64,000 nt of DNA from Frigoribacterium sp. CFBP 13712 (GCF_014842255.1 NZ_JACYVH010000003.1:124001-188000), one strand, 5' to 3'; shown: positions 49,937 through 60,696, counted from the first letter of the stretch. The notes: generated by a model from the letters alone, not told the origin. A program made the numbers and translations.

Positions 49937-50707
49937 TCAGTAGGTGGAGGCGATGAGCTTCTCGGGAACCTCGGCGGCAGCGGCGTCGTCGACGAAGAAG
50001 ACGGTTCGCTTGCGACCCTTGACCCCGGCGACGGGCACCTGGTCGGCACCCGCCCCGGCGAGAGCGAGACCCAGCGACGACGCCTTCTCGGCACCCGCGA
50101 GGATCATCCAGACGCGCTGCGAGTTGTTGATCGCCGGCAGGCTCAGAGTCAGGCGGACCGGCGGCGGCTTGGGGGAGTCGTCGATGGTCAGCACCGTCGA
50201 ATCAGTCGCGCGGATCTGCTCCTTGTCGGGGAACAACGACGCGATGTGCCCGTCGGGACCGACCCCCAGGAGGGTGATGTCGAAGCGGGGCGAGGTGTCG
50301 TCGCCCTGGGCGTGCTCGAGGAGCTCGGCCCGATACGAGGCGGCCGCATCCTCGACGTCCTCGAAGTCTCCGACGGCACCGAAGCGGTGCACGTTCGCCG
50401 GATCGACGCCGATGTGGTCGAGCAGATCGATTCCGGCCTGGTGGTCGTTGCGGTCGGCGTGGCCGGCCTCCACCCAACGCTCGTCGGCCCACCAGAACGA
50501 GACCTTCGACCAGTCGACGCTGTCGCGTGCCGGCGAGGCGTTGATGGCCGCCAGCACGAGTGTGCTGACCGAGCCACCGCTCACGACGACCGAGGCGTAG
50601 TTCTGCTCCTCGATCACGTCGATGATCTTGGTGATGAACCGGGCGGCGACGGACGCCCCCAGCGATTCCTTGGTGGAGTGCACGAGCACCCGGCGTTCGT
50701 TTGTCAC
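49937..50707 (-). CDS. pgl: 6-phosphogluconolactonase
   Basis: Hydrolyses 6-phosphogluconolactone to 6-phosphogluconate in the oxidative pentose phosphate pathway. The 256 aa protein of the NagB-like fold has VVSGGSVSTLVLAAI, WWADERWV (a variant of the usual FFGDER) and DITLLGVGPDGHIASLFP. Last gene of the tkt operon, 14 nt after opcA, starting at GTG with only a weak, distant AGGG. gnd, the next enzyme, is not in the window. Confidence 0.94.
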   Translation of the reverse strand: MTNERRVLVHSTKESLGASVAARFITKIIDVIEEQNYASVVVSGGSVSTLVLAAINASPARDSVDWSKVSFWWADERWVEAGHADRNDHQAGIDLLDHIGVDPANVHRFGAVGDFEDVEDAAASYRAELLEHAQGDDTSPRFDITLLGVGPDGHIASLFPDKEQIRATDSTVLTIDDSPKPPPVRLTLSLPAINNSQRVWMILAGAEKASSLGLALAGAGADQVPVAGVKGRKRTVFFVDDAAAAEVPEKLIASTY

Positions 50708-50721
50708 GGTTATCGTCTGCC

Positions 50722-51672
50722 CTAGCTGTCCTGGACGGGTTCGCTCAGTTGGCGAACCCCATGTTCGACGACATCACCGAAGAGGTCGTCGGGGTCGAGT
50801 CTACGGAGTTCCTCGGCGAGGCAGTCGCGGAGCGAACGGCGTGGCAACGCGAGGTCGTGCGTCGGCTGACCCGGCTGCCGCAGCGTCGCGACGTTGTCCT
50901 GCTCGCGCTCGAGCTCGATGGCTCCGGAGGCGCGCAGCAGTCGCACTCCCTGGATGCCGCTCGAGCCGGTGGCGCGTGTCGTCAGCTCGTTGTCCACCGT
51001 CACCTGGAGCTGCAACCGCAGCCACGCCGCGAGCAGGAGGGTGGAGGGGGAGTCCGGCGCGCCGCTGACCTCGACCGCGGTGACGGGCTCGTACGGAGGC
51101 TGATCGAGAACAGCCGCGAGCTGAGTCCGCCAGAGCGTCAGCCGGGTCCAGGCGAAGTCGGTGTCACCCGGGGCGTAGGTCTCGGCGAGGTCGACGATCG
51201 TCTGTCGCGGGTTGTCCTGGCTGGCAGCGTCGGTGATGCGGCGTTGGGCGATGCGTCCGAGTGGGGACTCCGACACGACGGCCGGCGCCTTGCCCGGCCA
51301 CCAGGCGACGACCGGGGCGTCGGGGAGGAGCAGCCCGGTGACGAGACCCTCCTCGTCGCTGGCGGTGTCGCCGTAGGCACGGAGCACGATGACCTCGCTG
51401 GCTCCCGCGTCTCCGCCGACACGGATCTGCGCGTCCAGGCGGGCGTCCACGTCGGAGCCCTCGCCGCGTGACGTGGAGATCACGATGACCCGCATGGGGT
51501 GCTCGCGCGAGGCCTCGTTCGCCGCCTCGATGGCCTCCTCCTCCTCGCCGAGAGAGGTGGAGATGATCAGGGTGAGCACCCGACCGAGAGCGACCGCGCC
51601 TCCTTCCTCTCGGATGGAGACGAGCGACTTCTGAACTCGGGAGATGGTGCTGTCGGGCAGATCGACGATCAT
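50722..51672 (-). CDS. opcA: Glucose-6-phosphate dehydrogenase assembly protein OpcA
   Basis: A 316 aa protein that in actinobacteria and cyanobacteria binds and activates glucose-6-phosphate dehydrogenase, often under redox control. It has the N-terminal OpcA domain (VIVISTSRGEGSDVDARLDA) and LPDAPVVAWWPGKAP near 120-135. It contains a single obvious cysteine (RDCLAEEL), so the disulphide redox switch proposed in cyanobacteria is unlikely here. It overlaps zwf by 4 nt (ATGA), its expected partner. Confidence 0.93.
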   Translation of the reverse strand: MIVDLPDSTISRVQKSLVSIREEGGAVALGRVLTLIISTSLGEEEEAIEAANEASREHPMRVIVISTSRGEGSDVDARLDAQIRVGGDAGASEVIVLRAYGDTASDEEGLVTGLLLPDAPVVAWWPGKAPAVVSESPLGRIAQRRITDAASQDNPRQTIVDLAETYAPGDTDFAWTRLTLWRTQLAAVLDQPPYEPVTAVEVSGAPDSPSTLLLAAWLRLQLQVTVDNELTTRATGSSGIQGVRLLRASGAIELEREQDNVATLRQPGQPTHDLALPRRSLRDCLAEELRRLDPDDLFGDVVEHGVRQLSEPVQDS

Positions 51673-53204
51673 GGTCGCCTCCAGGTGCGGCCGTCGCGGG
51701 CCATGAGCTCGTCGGCGGACTTCGGACCCCAGGTGCCTGGGCGGTACTGCTCGGGCTGGCCTCGACCGGCCCAGAACTCCTCGATGGGGTCGAGGATCTT
51801 CCAGGACAGCTCGACCTCCTCGTGTCGGGGGAAGAGCGGCGGATCACCGAGGAGGACGTCGAGGATGAGCCTCTCGTAGGCCTCGGGGCTCGCTTCGGTG
51901 AACGCGTGTCCGTAGCCGAAGTCCATCGTGACGTCACGCACCTGGGTGCCGATGCCGGGAACCTTCGAACCGAAGCGGAGGGTCACGCCCTCGTCGGGCT
52001 GGACCCGGACGACCAGGGCGTTCTGCCCCAGTGATGTCTGAGAGCCGAAGATGTTCTCCGGGACCTGCTTGAAGACGATCGCGATCTCGGTGACCCGGCG
52101 CCCGAGGCGCTTGCCTGCCCGGAGATAGAACGGGACTCCGGCCCACCGGCGCGTCGCGATCTCGAGCTTGATCGCGGCGAAGGTCTCGGTGACGCTCTCG
52201 GGGTTCATGCCCTCCTCATCGAGGAACCCGAGGACCTTCTCACCGCCCTGCCAGCCGCCGGAGTACTGACCGCGTGCCGTGCCCGTCGCGAGGTCCTCCG
52301 GCAGACGGACTGCCGAGAGGACCTTCTCCTTCTCGGCGCGGAGGTCCTTCGCGGTGAACGACACCGGTTCTTCCATGGCGGTGAGGGCGAGGAGCTGGAG
52401 GAGGTGGTTCTGGATGACGTCCCGAGCGGCGCCGATCCCGTCGTAGTAGCCGGCGCGACCCCCGACGCCGATGTCCTCGGCCATGGTGATCTGGACGTGA
52501 TCGACGTAGTTGGAGTTCCAGAGAGGCTCGTACATCTGGTTCGCGAACCGGAGCGTGAGGAGGTTCTGGACGGTCTCCTTGCCGAGGTAGTGGTCGATCC
52601 GGAAGACGGAGTCGGGTTCGAAGACGGTCTCGACCACCGCGTTCAGCTCACGTGCGGTCTTCAGGTCGCTGCCGAAGGGCTTCTCGATGACGACACGACG
52701 CCAGGCGCCGTCTCGTTCTTCGGCGAGTCCGGAGTTGCGGAGCTGCTCGGTGACGATCGGGAACGCCTTCGGCGGGATCGACAGGTAGAACGCGTGGTTG
52801 CCCATCGTCCCCCGCTCGCGGTCGAGCTCCTCGATGGTGTCTTTCAGACGGGTGAACGCGTCGGCGTCGTCGAAGACGCCCTGGACGAAGCGGAAGCCCT
52901 CTTTGAGCTGGCGCCAGACGTCCTCGTCGAAGGGCGTGCGGGCGTGCTCCTTCACCGCCTCGTAGACCACCTGCTCGAAGTCCTGCCCCTCCCATTCGCG
53001 TCGGGCGAAGCCCACGAGGGCGAAGCCGGGTGGCAGCAGGCCGCGGTTCGCGAGGTCGTACACCGCCGGCATGAGCTTCTTGCGCGACAGGTCACCGGTC
53101 ACGCCGAAGATGATCAGACCGCTGGGCCCGGCGATGCGATTGAGACGACGGTCGGAGGGGAGTCGCAGGGGATTCGATTCGGGAGTGATCTCGACCGGTG
53201 ACAT
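51669..53204 (-). CDS. zwf: Glucose-6-phosphate dehydrogenase
   Basis: First step of the oxidative pentose phosphate pathway; yields NADPH. The 511 aa protein has the nucleotide motif IFGVTGDLSRKKLMPA, EKPFGSDL and the catalytic RIDHYLGKE at about 201-209. The ATG at 53204 has only a purine-rich GAAAGAAA upstream. A GC-rich hairpin (53268-53295) separates it from pgi. opcA overlaps its end, fitting a 1:1 partnership. Confidence 0.97.
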   Translation of the reverse strand: MSPVEITPESNPLRLPSDRRLNRIAGPSGLIIFGVTGDLSRKKLMPAVYDLANRGLLPPGFALVGFARREWEGQDFEQVVYEAVKEHARTPFDEDVWRQLKEGFRFVQGVFDDADAFTRLKDTIEELDRERGTMGNHAFYLSIPPKAFPIVTEQLRNSGLAEERDGAWRRVVIEKPFGSDLKTARELNAVVETVFEPDSVFRIDHYLGKETVQNLLTLRFANQMYEPLWNSNYVDHVQITMAEDIGVGGRAGYYDGIGAARDVIQNHLLQLLALTAMEEPVSFTAKDLRAEKEKVLSAVRLPEDLATGTARGQYSGGWQGGEKVLGFLDEEGMNPESVTETFAAIKLEIATRRWAGVPFYLRAGKRLGRRVTEIAIVFKQVPENIFGSQTSLGQNALVVRVQPDEGVTLRFGSKVPGIGTQVRDVTMDFGYGHAFTEASPEAYERLILDVLLGDPPLFPRHEEVELSWKILDPIEEFWAGRGQPEQYRPGTWGPKSADELMARDGRTWRRP

Positions 53205-53267
53205 GCGTGGTGGTTTCTTTCGGGTCGTGATTGTCCGGCGGGGTCTCGCACACCCAGACCGGGAGGC

Positions 53268-53295
53268 GGGCCGGCGTCGCGGACGACGCCGACCC
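53268..53295 (-). other. Intra-operon hairpin between pgi and zwf
   Basis: A 7 bp GGCGTCG/CGACGCC stem with a 4 nt loop, extended by GGG/CCC outside, in the 97 nt gap. It may attenuate transcription or protect mRNA ends; no T-run. Confidence 0.45.
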
Positions 53296-53301
53296 GCTCG
53301 G

Positions 53302-54897
53302 TCAACGGAGCGAGGCGAGCAGCGCGGGGAGCGCCGCGGCCACGTCGGTGACCGTCAGGGTGAGCACCGGACGGCCGTGCTCGGCGAGCACCTTCGCGTC
53401 GCCGGCGGCCTGCGCCTGGACCAGCTGCCCGAAGGTGAACGGGCTCTCCGGGATCTCGAGGTCGCGCTCGGCGACCTGCGTGATCTGGAGGAACACGCCG
53501 TTGGCGGGACCGCCCTTGTGGTACTGACCCGTCGAGTGCAGGAACCGAGGTCCCCAGCCGAACGTCACGGGGCGCTTCGTGCGCGCCGCGAGAGCGTCGC
53601 GCAGCGTCTCGAGCTCCGGGTTCGCGACCCGATCGATGTACGCCTGGATCGACACGTAGCCGTCGTCGTCGAGATGCGACAGCAGCGCCGTCACAGCGCT
53701 GTCGAGCGAGTCCCCGACCTCGAGGCCTCCGACCTGTCGCACCTCGACGCCCTCGGCCGTGAAGGCCGGGGGAGTCGGAGCGGGTCGGTCGTCCAGGAGA
53801 GCCCGCGTCGCGATCTTCGCGGACTCGACGTCGGGCTGGTCGAACGGGTTGATGTCGAGCAGTCGACCGGCGACGGCGACCGCGTACTCCCAGACCATGA
53901 TCTGACCGCCGAGCGAGCCGGAGATCTCCACCTCGCCGGGGGCGACCTCACGGGTCTCCGCTGCGTTGGCGACGAGGCGCACCACCTGCACGTCGTGCAG
54001 GTCGAGCGAGATCTCCGGTCCGTCGGTGCCGAGGACGACGGGCAGGAGCCCACGCCCCTGCTTGCCGGTGGACTCGGCGATCAGCTGCTCCGCCCAGTCG
54101 GGGAACCCGATGATGTGCGTGCCGTCGGCGACGATGGCGATCTTGTCGCGCAGCGGCTGAGTGCCGGCGATGACGGCGCCGAGCACGAGCCCCGGGTTGT
54201 CGACGGAGTCCTGCGCGAGCTCGACGGTGACGGCGTCGGCCTCACTGAGCAGCTCGCGGATGTCGGCACCGGCCAGACCGGACGGCACGAGACCGAACGC
54301 GGACAGCGCCGAGTAACGACCGCCGATGTTGGGGTCGGCGTTGAAGACGCGGTAACCGGCTTCACGGGCGGAGGCGTCCAGGGGCGAACCCGGATCGGTC
54401 ACGACCACGATGCGGTCCACGGGATCGATGCCGGCGTCGCGGAAGGCCTTCTCGAAGGTCTTGCGCTGGCTGGCGGTCTCGACGGTCGAGCCCGACTTCG
54501 ACGACACGACGAGCACGGTGCGCTCGAGGCGGTCGGCGAGGGCCGTCAGGACCTGACCGGGCTCCGTGGCGTCGAGCACCGTCAGCTCGACGCCGTAGGT
54601 GCGTGTGATGACCTCGGGAGCCAGCGACGAACCGCCCATGCCCGCGAGCACGACGTGGTCGACGCCCTTGCCCGCGAGCTCCTCGCGGAGCTCGGCGATC
54701 TGGTCGATCAGCGGGGTCGAGACGACGACCGCCTCCGTCCAGCCGAGTCGCTTGGCCGACTCGTCCTCCGCGTCAGGACCCCAGAGAGTGGGGTTCTGAG
54801 CGGTGATGCCGGAGGCGACCAGGTCGTCGACCAGCTGCGGGACGACCTTCTCGATGGCTTCCGCGGCGGCGCCGCTCGCTGCGATCGTGATGGTCAC
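53302..54897 (-). CDS. pgi: Glucose-6-phosphate isomerase (tal-pgi fusion type)
   Basis: Interconverts glucose-6-phosphate and fructose-6-phosphate. The 531 aa protein has [31 protein letters not shown] and [16 protein letters not shown]. These resemble the isomerase half of bifunctional transaldolase/phosphoglucose isomerase proteins more than classical E. coli Pgi. The GTG start overlaps the tal stop by 4 nt (GTGA), so the two look like an unfused version of that enzyme. In M. tuberculosis the matching operon has no pgi at this place. Confidence 0.93.
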   Translation of the reverse strand: MTITIAASGAAAEAIEKVVPQLVDDLVASGITAQNPTLWGPDAEDESAKRLGWTEAVVVSTPLIDQIAELREELAGKGVDHVVLAGMGGSSLAPEVITRTYGVELTVLDATEPGQVLTALADRLERTVLVVSSKSGSTVETASQRKTFEKAFRDAGIDPVDRIVVVTDPGSPLDASAREAGYRVFNADPNIGGRYSALSAFGLVPSGLAGADIRELLSEADAVTVELAQDSVDNPGLVLGAVIAGTQPLRDKIAIVADGTHIIGFPDWAEQLIAESTGKQGRGLLPVVLGTDGPEISLDLHDVQVVRLVANAAETREVAPGEVEISGSLGGQIMVWEYAVAVAGRLLDINPFDQPDVESAKIATRALLDDRPAPTPPAFTAEGVEVRQVGGLEVGDSLDSAVTALLSHLDDDGYVSIQAYIDRVANPELETLRDALAARTKRPVTFGWGPRFLHSTGQYHKGGPANGVFLQITQVAERDLEIPESPFTFGQLVQAQAAGDAKVLAEHGRPVLTLTVTDVAAALPALLASLR

Positions 54898-56021
54898 TTG
54901 GCGGCCTCGGCGGGCTTCGACGCCTCGAGCGCGGCGGTGACGGTGTCGAGCAGTTCGTTCCAGGAGACGATGAACTTCTCCACGCCCTCCTTCTCGAGCA
55001 GCTCGGTGACCTCGTCGTACGAGACGCCCTGGGCGGCGATGGCGTCCATGACCTCGTTGGCGGAGGCGTAGGAGGAGCTGATCGAGTCGCCGCGGATGTC
55101 ACCGTGGTCGAAGGTCGCCTCGAGCGTCTTCTCGGGCATCGTGTTGACGACGTCGGCCGCGACGAGCTCGACGACGTACGTCGTGTCGAGCACGTTCGGG
55201 TCCTTCACACCGGTGGAGGCCCAGAGCGGACGCTGCTTGTTGGCACCGGCGGCCAGCAGGCCCTTGGCGCGCTCGGTGTCGAAGGCCTGCGTGTAGACCT
55301 CGTAGGCGAGCTGGGCGTTCGCGACGCCGGCCTTGCCCTTGAGGGCCTTCGCCTCGTCGGTTCCGACCGCGTCCAGGCGCTTGTCGATCTCGGTGTCGAC
55401 GCGCGACACGAAGAACGAGGCGACCGAGTGGATCGTCGTGATGTCGATGCCGGCGGCCTTGGCCTGCTCGAGACCGGTCAGGTAGGCGTTGATGACGGCG
55501 CGGTAGCGCTCCAGGCTGAAGATCAACGTGACGTTGACGCTGATGCCCTGGGCGATCACCGCGGTGATGGCCTCGAGGCCCTCGACCGTCGCGGGGATCT
55601 TGATGAGCGCGTTGGGACGACCGACCTTGGCGGCCAGCTTGATCGCCTGGTCGATGGTGCCCTGGGCGTCGTGAGCCAGACCGGGCTCGACCTCGATCGA
55701 CACACGGCCGTCGAATCCCTTCGAGCTGTCGTAGATCTCGCGGAAGATGTCGCTGGCACGCGTCACGTCGTCCGTCGTGATCTCGAAGACTGCGTCGGTG
55801 ACGCTCACGCCGCTCTTCGCGAGGAGCGCGACCTGGTCGTCGTACGCCTCGCCCTTGGCCAGAGCCGAGGCGAAGATCGTGGGGTTCGTGGTGACCCCCA
55901 CGACGTTGCGCTCGGCGATGAGCTTCTGGAGCCCGCCCGCGTTGATGCGCTCACGCGACAGGTCGTCGAGCCAGATGCTGACGCCGGCGGCGGACAGCTG
56001 TGCGGTGTTTGATTCGGTCAT
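54894..56021 (-). CDS. tal: Transaldolase
   Basis: Transfers a dihydroxyacetone unit between sedoheptulose-7-phosphate and glyceraldehyde-3-phosphate. The 375 aa protein has [37 protein letters not shown] and the Schiff-base lysine region [16 protein letters not shown], typical of the longer actinobacterial/cyanobacterial class. The ATG at 56021 follows a continuous purine run (AGAGAAGAAGAGAA). The longer reading frame that extends upstream is antisense to nothing real and runs through tkt out of frame. Confidence 0.96.
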   Translation of the reverse strand: MTESNTAQLSAAGVSIWLDDLSRERINAGGLQKLIAERNVVGVTTNPTIFASALAKGEAYDDQVALLAKSGVSVTDAVFEITTDDVTRASDIFREIYDSSKGFDGRVSIEVEPGLAHDAQGTIDQAIKLAAKVGRPNALIKIPATVEGLEAITAVIAQGISVNVTLIFSLERYRAVINAYLTGLEQAKAAGIDITTIHSVASFFVSRVDTEIDKRLDAVGTDEAKALKGKAGVANAQLAYEVYTQAFDTERAKGLLAAGANKQRPLWASTGVKDPNVLDTTYVVELVAADVVNTMPEKTLEATFDHGDIRGDSISSSYASANEVMDAIAAQGVSYDEVTELLEKEGVEKFIVSWNELLDTVTAALEASKPAEAAK

Positions 56022-56050
56022 TTCTCTTCTTCTCTCTTCTTCGCAGGCGC

Positions 56051-58144
56051 TCAGAGAGCGGCCAGCGAGTCCTTGACGGCTGCGACGGCGGCTTCGGTCG
56101 TGATGCCGAACTCGCGGTAGAGCGTCTTGTAGTCGGCGGAGGCACCGAAGTGCTCGATCGAGATGCTGCGGCCGGCGTCGCCGACGATCGCACGCCACGG
56201 CATCGCGATGCCGGCCTCGATGGACACGCGCGCCTTGACGGCGGCGGGCAGGACGGATTCCTTGTACTCGGCGCTCTGCTCGTCGAACCACTCGAGGCTG
56301 GGAGCCGAGACGACCCGGGCGTTGATGCCCTCGCTCTTGAGCACCTCGCGGGCCTCGACGGCGATCTGCACTTCGGAGCCGGTGGCGATCAGGATGACGT
56401 CCGCCGTGCCTCCCGGAGCCTCGGCGAGGACGTAGGCGCCCTTCGCGACGTTCTTCGCCGAGGCGAAGGTGTCGCCGTCGGCGTCGCCCTCTCCGCGTTC
56501 GAAGACGGGGAGGTTCTGGCGGCTGAGCGCCAGACCGGCGGGGCCGCTGTGTCGCTCGAGGATGGTCTTCCAGGCCCAGGCGGTCTCGTTGGCGTCGGCC
56601 GGACGGACGACGTCGAAGTCGGGGATGGCGCGCAGCGCGGCCAGCTGCTCGACCGGCTGGTGGGTGGGGCCGTCCTCGCCGAGGGCGACGGAGTCGTGCG
56701 TCCACACGTAGGTGACGGGCGACTTCATGAGAGCCGCGAGACGCACTGCAGGACGCATGTAGTCGCTGAAGATCAGGAAGGTCCCGCCGAACACGCGCGT
56801 GTTGCCGTGCAATGCGATGCCGTTCATGATCGAGCCCATGGCGTGCTCGCGGATGCCGAAGTGGAGGACGCGCCCGTAGGGGTTGCCCTGCCATTCGTGC
56901 GTCGACCACTCGGTCGGGACGAACGAGCCACCGCCCGCGATCGTGGTCAGGTTCGACTCGGCCAGGTCGGCGGAGCCACCCCAGAACTCGGGGACGACCT
57001 CGGCGATGGCGTTGATGACCTTGCCCGAGGCGGCACGGGTGGACACCTCTTTGTCGGTCGGGAAGACGGGCAGAGCCGCGTCGAGGCCCTCGGGCAGCTC
57101 GCCCTTGAGGACGCGGTCGAGCAGCGTCTTCTTGTCGGGGTTGGCGGTGGCCCACTCGTCGAACGACGTGGTCCACTCGGCGTGCTGCGCCTGACCGCGC
57201 TCGACGGCCTTGCGGGTGTGCTCGAGCACCTCGGGGTCGACGTCGAAGGTCTTCTCCGGGTCGAAGCCGAGGACCTCCTTGAGGCCGGCGAGCTCTTCGG
57301 CGCCGAGTGCGGAGCCGTGGATCTTGCCGCTGTTCTGCTTCTTGGGCGAGGGCCAGCCGATGATCGTCTTGAGGATGATCAGCGACGGCTTGCCGGTCTC
57401 GGCCTTGGCGGCCTCGATGGCGTCGTTCAGGGCGCGGACGTCTTCGACGTACTCGCCCGTCTTCTTCCAGTCGACGACCTGGACGTGCCAGTCGTAGGAC
57501 TCGTAGCGCTTGTGGACGTCTTCGGTGAAGGCGATGTTCGTGTCGTCTTCGATCGAGATCTGGTTGGAGTCGTAGATGACGACGAGGTTGCCGAGCTGCT
57601 GGTGGCCGGCGAGCGAGGAGGCCTCGCTGGTGACGCCCTCCTGCAGGTCGCCGTCGCCGGCGATCACGTAGACGTGGTGATCGAACGGCGAGGTGCCGAC
57701 GGCCGCCTCGGGGTCGAAGAGCCCACGCTCGAAGCGGGCGGCGTAGGCCATGCCCACGGCGGAGGCCAGACCCTGACCCAGAGGTCCGGTCGTGATCTCG
57801 ACGCCGTCGGTGTGTCCGTACTCGGGGTGACCCGGCGTCTTCGAACCCCAGGTGCGGAGGGCCTTGAGGTCGTCGAGCTCGAGGCCGTAGCCACCGAGAT
57901 AGAACTGGACGTACTGCGTCAGCGAGCTGTGACCGACCGAGAGGATGAAGCGGTCGCGACCGATCCACTCGCTGTCGCTCGGGTCACGGCGCATGACCTT
58001 CTGGAAGAGGAGGTAGGCGGCGGGCGCCAGGCTCATCGCCGTGCCGGGGTGGCCGTTTCCGACCTTCTCGACCGAGTCGGCCGCGAGAACGCGGACGGTG
58101 TCGACTGCCTTGTTGTCAATGGATTCCCATTGCAGATCTGCCAC
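56051..58144 (-). CDS. tkt: Transketolase
   Basis: Thiamine-diphosphate enzyme moving two-carbon units between sugar phosphates. The 697 aa protein has [15 protein letters not shown], the ThDP motif GDGDLQEG at about 162-169 ending at VVIYDSN, and [19 protein letters not shown] in the pyrimidine domain. The GTG at 58144 ([16 protein letters not shown]) is chosen because it matches the family start and AGAAGG lies upstream; the frame stays open further but that part is not conserved-looking. First gene of the tkt-tal-pgi-zwf-opcA-pgl operon. Confidence 0.96.
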   Translation of the reverse strand: MADLQWESIDNKAVDTVRVLAADSVEKVGNGHPGTAMSLAPAAYLLFQKVMRRDPSDSEWIGRDRFILSVGHSSLTQYVQFYLGGYGLELDDLKALRTWGSKTPGHPEYGHTDGVEITTGPLGQGLASAVGMAYAARFERGLFDPEAAVGTSPFDHHVYVIAGDGDLQEGVTSEASSLAGHQQLGNLVVIYDSNQISIEDDTNIAFTEDVHKRYESYDWHVQVVDWKKTGEYVEDVRALNDAIEAAKAETGKPSLIILKTIIGWPSPKKQNSGKIHGSALGAEELAGLKEVLGFDPEKTFDVDPEVLEHTRKAVERGQAQHAEWTTSFDEWATANPDKKTLLDRVLKGELPEGLDAALPVFPTDKEVSTRAASGKVINAIAEVVPEFWGGSADLAESNLTTIAGGGSFVPTEWSTHEWQGNPYGRVLHFGIREHAMGSIMNGIALHGNTRVFGGTFLIFSDYMRPAVRLAALMKSPVTYVWTHDSVALGEDGPTHQPVEQLAALRAIPDFDVVRPADANETAWAWKTILERHSGPAGLALSRQNLPVFERGEGDADGDTFASAKNVAKGAYVLAEAPGGTADVILIATGSEVQIAVEAREVLKSEGINARVVSAPSLEWFDEQSAEYKESVLPAAVKARVSIEAGIAMPWRAIVGDAGRSISIEHFGASADYKTLYREFGITTEAAVAAVKDSLAAL

Positions 58145-58441
58145 TGGAAGTTGACCCTTCTTGATGCGGATTGCGCGGGGTCGATTCGCTCCCGCGCTGA
58201 CATGCGCCTGCCGAGACGTCGTCGGCTTCGGTCGAACGCACACCGCAGGGTGGGATCAAGACGGGGAAATGGGTTCCGATGTCGGAGATTCCAGCGCCGA
58301 ACGGGCGTGCGACTGGCAAGCACCTGTCAGTATAGGGACGAACATGCCGGTCCTGCCCGCATGTGACTCCCAGAGAACCGTCACCGCCGACGATCATCGC
58401 CTAGACTTTTCGAGCAATCCGCTCATCTCGTTAGAGGACTC
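58145..58441. promoter_or_regulatory. Divergent promoter region between tkt and ctaB
   Basis: 297 nt with no gene. For tkt, TATACT on the minus strand (58329-58334) gives a start near 58322 and a leader of about 178 nt, long enough for regulation. For ctaB, TAGACT (58402-58407) on the plus strand gives a leader of about 28 nt with AGAGGA before the ATG. No -35 is convincing for either. Confidence 0.5.
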
Positions 58442-59365
58442 ATGACCGCAGCCGTAGACACCCGCCCCGACACCGAACCCCGGGGCATCCGTCGCAAGGC
58501 TCGGGCCTACGTCGCCCTCACGAAACCCCGCGTGATGGAGCTCCTGCTCGTCACCACGGCGCCGACCATGTTCCTGGCGCAGGGCGGGGTGCCGAATCTG
58601 TGGCTCGTCGCCGCCACGCTGATCGGTGGCGCCTTGAGCGCGGGCTCGGCCTCTGCCTTCAACTGCTACATCGATCGCGACATCGATCGGATCATGAAGC
58701 GGACGCAGGGTCGCCCGCTCGTGACCGGCGAGGTGTCCGATCGCGAGGCGCTCGTGTTCTCGTACGTGGTGGGTGTCGCGTCGATCGCGTGGCTCGCCCT
58801 GACGGTCAATCTGCTGTCCGCCGCTCTCTCGCTCGGCGCCATCCTCTTCTACGTCGTCGTCTACACGCTCTGGCTGAAGCGTCGCACGCCTCAGAACATC
58901 GTCTGGGGCGGCATCGCCGGGTGCATGCCCGTACTGATCGGCTGGGCGGCGGTGACGAACTCGCTCACCTGGGCGCCGGTCATCCTCTTCATGGTGATCT
59001 TCCTCTGGACGCCGCCCCACTACTGGCCGCTGTCGATGAAGTACCGCGACGACTACGCGGCAGCCGAGGTGCCCATGCTCTCCGTGGTGCGCGGTCGATC
59101 GATCGTCGGGCTTCAGGTCATCCTCTACGCCTGGGCCACGGTCGTCTGCTCGCTGCTGCTCATCCCCGTCGCCGGCATGGGCGTCCTCTACACGGTCGTG
59201 GCCGTCGCCAGCGGACTCTGGTTCATCTGGGAGTCCCACCGGCTGTACAGCCGCGCGATCCAGCAGGTGGCCGAGGTCCGACCCATGCGGGTCTTCCACA
59301 GCTCGATCACGTACCTCACGCTGCTCTTCCTGGCGGTCGGCATCGACCCGCTCCTGGCCTTCTGA
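58442..59365 (+). CDS. ctaB: Protoheme IX farnesyltransferase (heme O synthase)
   Basis: Adds a farnesyl group to heme B to make heme O, precursor of heme A for aa3-type cytochrome oxidase. The 307 aa UbiA-family membrane protein has about eight or nine transmembrane segments and two Asp-rich motifs, [20 protein letters not shown] (about 77-96) and [14 protein letters not shown]. tkt-ctaB divergence is conserved in actinobacteria. It converges on ctaA with only 17 nt between stops. Confidence 0.96.
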   Translation: MTAAVDTRPDTEPRGIRRKARAYVALTKPRVMELLLVTTAPTMFLAQGGVPNLWLVAATLIGGALSAGSASAFNCYIDRDIDRIMKRTQGRPLVTGEVSDREALVFSYVVGVASIAWLALTVNLLSAALSLGAILFYVVVYTLWLKRRTPQNIVWGGIAGCMPVLIGWAAVTNSLTWAPVILFMVIFLWTPPHYWPLSMKYRDDYAAAEVPMLSVVRGRSIVGLQVILYAWATVVCSLLLIPVAGMGVLYTVVAVASGLWFIWESHRLYSRAIQQVAEVRPMRVFHSSITYLTLLFLAVGIDPLLAF

Positions 59366-59382
59366 GCCGGTCCGAGAGCAGA

Positions 59383-60351
59383 TCAGATCCGCGCGACGTC
59401 CCGTTCCATCGGAGCGTCGATCTCGTCGGGCGCCTGGTCGTTCTTGAGAGACAGGACGACCGCGGTCATGGCGGCAACGAGCAGCGCCGACAGCACCATG
59501 TGGCTTCCGACCAGCACGGGCGGAAGACCGGTGCGGGCCTGGGTGATGCCGACGGCGATCTGGACGAGTTCGACGCCCAGCAGGAGGACGGGGAACCGCC
59601 GGGGGAGACCGGCCCTGATGGTCCACACGACGATCGCGATGGTCAGGGCGAGCGTGGCGTAGGCCGGCCAGCTGTGGACGTGATCCATGACGGCCGGGTC
59701 GAGTCCGTTGCGAGGTGTGGCGGCGTCGCCGGCATGCGGACCGGATCCCGTGGTGAGGATGCCGACGATCACCGTGACGCCGACGACGGCCGCCGCGACG
59801 TGCACGAGTCGGGCGTAGCCGCTCGACGTCGCCGCGTACGCCCCGCGTGGTCCCTTGAAGACGCGCCAGAGGAGCACGGTCGTCAGCGCGACGAGGAAGA
59901 TCGACACGACGAAGTGCGCACCCACGATGTAGGGGTTGAGACCCGTCAGCACCGTGACGCCGCCCAGAGCCGCCTGGAACGGGATGCCGAGACCCTGGAT
60001 GAGCGTCAGGACGAAGAGGTCGCGTCGGACGGCGCGCATCCGGATGACGGCCAGGAACGCGAGTATCACGACGATCGTGAGCACGAAGGTGAGCAGACGG
60101 TTGCCGAACTCGATGACGCCGTGGATCCCCATCTCGGGGGTGCTGACGAACGACTCGGGCGTGCACCGCGGCCACGTGGGGCAGCCGAGACCCGACCCGG
60201 TGAGCCGGACCGCGCCTCCTGTGCCGATCAGGAGGACCTGGCAGGCGAACGACGCCCAGGCGATGATGCGGACCCGTCGGTCGACCGTCGTCGGCAGCCA
60301 CGACCTGACGCGCGACAGCACTCCGACCGGACCCACCTGTGTGTTGCTCAC
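59383..60351 (-). CDS. ctaA: Heme A synthase
   Basis: Oxidises the C8 methyl of heme O to a formyl group, giving heme A. The 322 aa protein has eight transmembrane segments in two four-helix halves. Conserved heme-ligand and functional residues are seen in EFGNRLLTF, GAHFVVSIF, HVHSWPAY and GSHMVLSAL. The loop cysteine pair typical of Gram-positive-type CtaA is present in GLGCPTWPRC. GTG 60351 is chosen from AAAGG 9 nt upstream. Confidence 0.93.
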   Translation of the reverse strand: MSNTQVGPVGVLSRVRSWLPTTVDRRVRIIAWASFACQVLLIGTGGAVRLTGSGLGCPTWPRCTPESFVSTPEMGIHGVIEFGNRLLTFVLTIVVILAFLAVIRMRAVRRDLFVLTLIQGLGIPFQAALGGVTVLTGLNPYIVGAHFVVSIFLVALTTVLLWRVFKGPRGAYAATSSGYARLVHVAAAVVGVTVIVGILTTGSGPHAGDAATPRNGLDPAVMDHVHSWPAYATLALTIAIVVWTIRAGLPRRFPVLLLGVELVQIAVGITQARTGLPPVLVGSHMVLSALLVAAMTAVVLSLKNDQAPDEIDAPMERDVARI

Positions 60352-60696
60352 GAACTGCTGCCTTTCGTCGCTTTCGGCGCTTCGACCTGTAGAATCAACG
60401 GGTTCAGGAACACAACCCGGTATGGCGTCGACGTCGACGCACATGGTCTGCTCGGACCGATGTGAGTACGGCGGCTTGGCCGCCCTACGAAGAACGAGTC
60501 TAGGCAACGCGCACCTGTCATCCGACCGTGAATAAGGTCGTAGAGGTGCGGGTGACGGCCGCCGGTGTGGTCGCCTCGCGTCGCGAGTGGCTGAGCCACA
60601 ACAAGAGCGGATCCCGACGGGGCCCGCTCGCAGGAAGGGCGTGGGAATGGTCATCCGTCTCCCCGTGTTCGCTCCGGCAGAAGGAAGAGGTTAGAG
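60352..60696. promoter_or_regulatory. Divergent ctaA/sufB control region
   Basis: 345 nt with no credible gene; notably no sufR repressor gene. On the plus strand TAAGGT (60533-60538) may be a sufB -10, giving a leader of about 150 nt. Two adjacent 13 bp inverted repeats, CTCGCGTCGCGAG (60575-60587) and GTGGCTGAGCCAC (60587-60599), share one base and lie in that leader. GGAAGAGG precedes the sufB ATG. On the minus strand TTGTGT-16-TCTACA may serve ctaA. Confidence 0.45.

Noticed and set aside
54894-57968. Apparent 1024-residue minus-strand protein ending in transaldolase
   Set aside because: Only the last 375 residues are transaldolase. The rest is tkt read in the wrong frame (Arg/Pro/His-rich).
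56000-58366. A 788-codon plus-strand frame opposite tkt
   Set aside because: Mirror of transketolase; composition resembles other antisense frames and no domain is visible.
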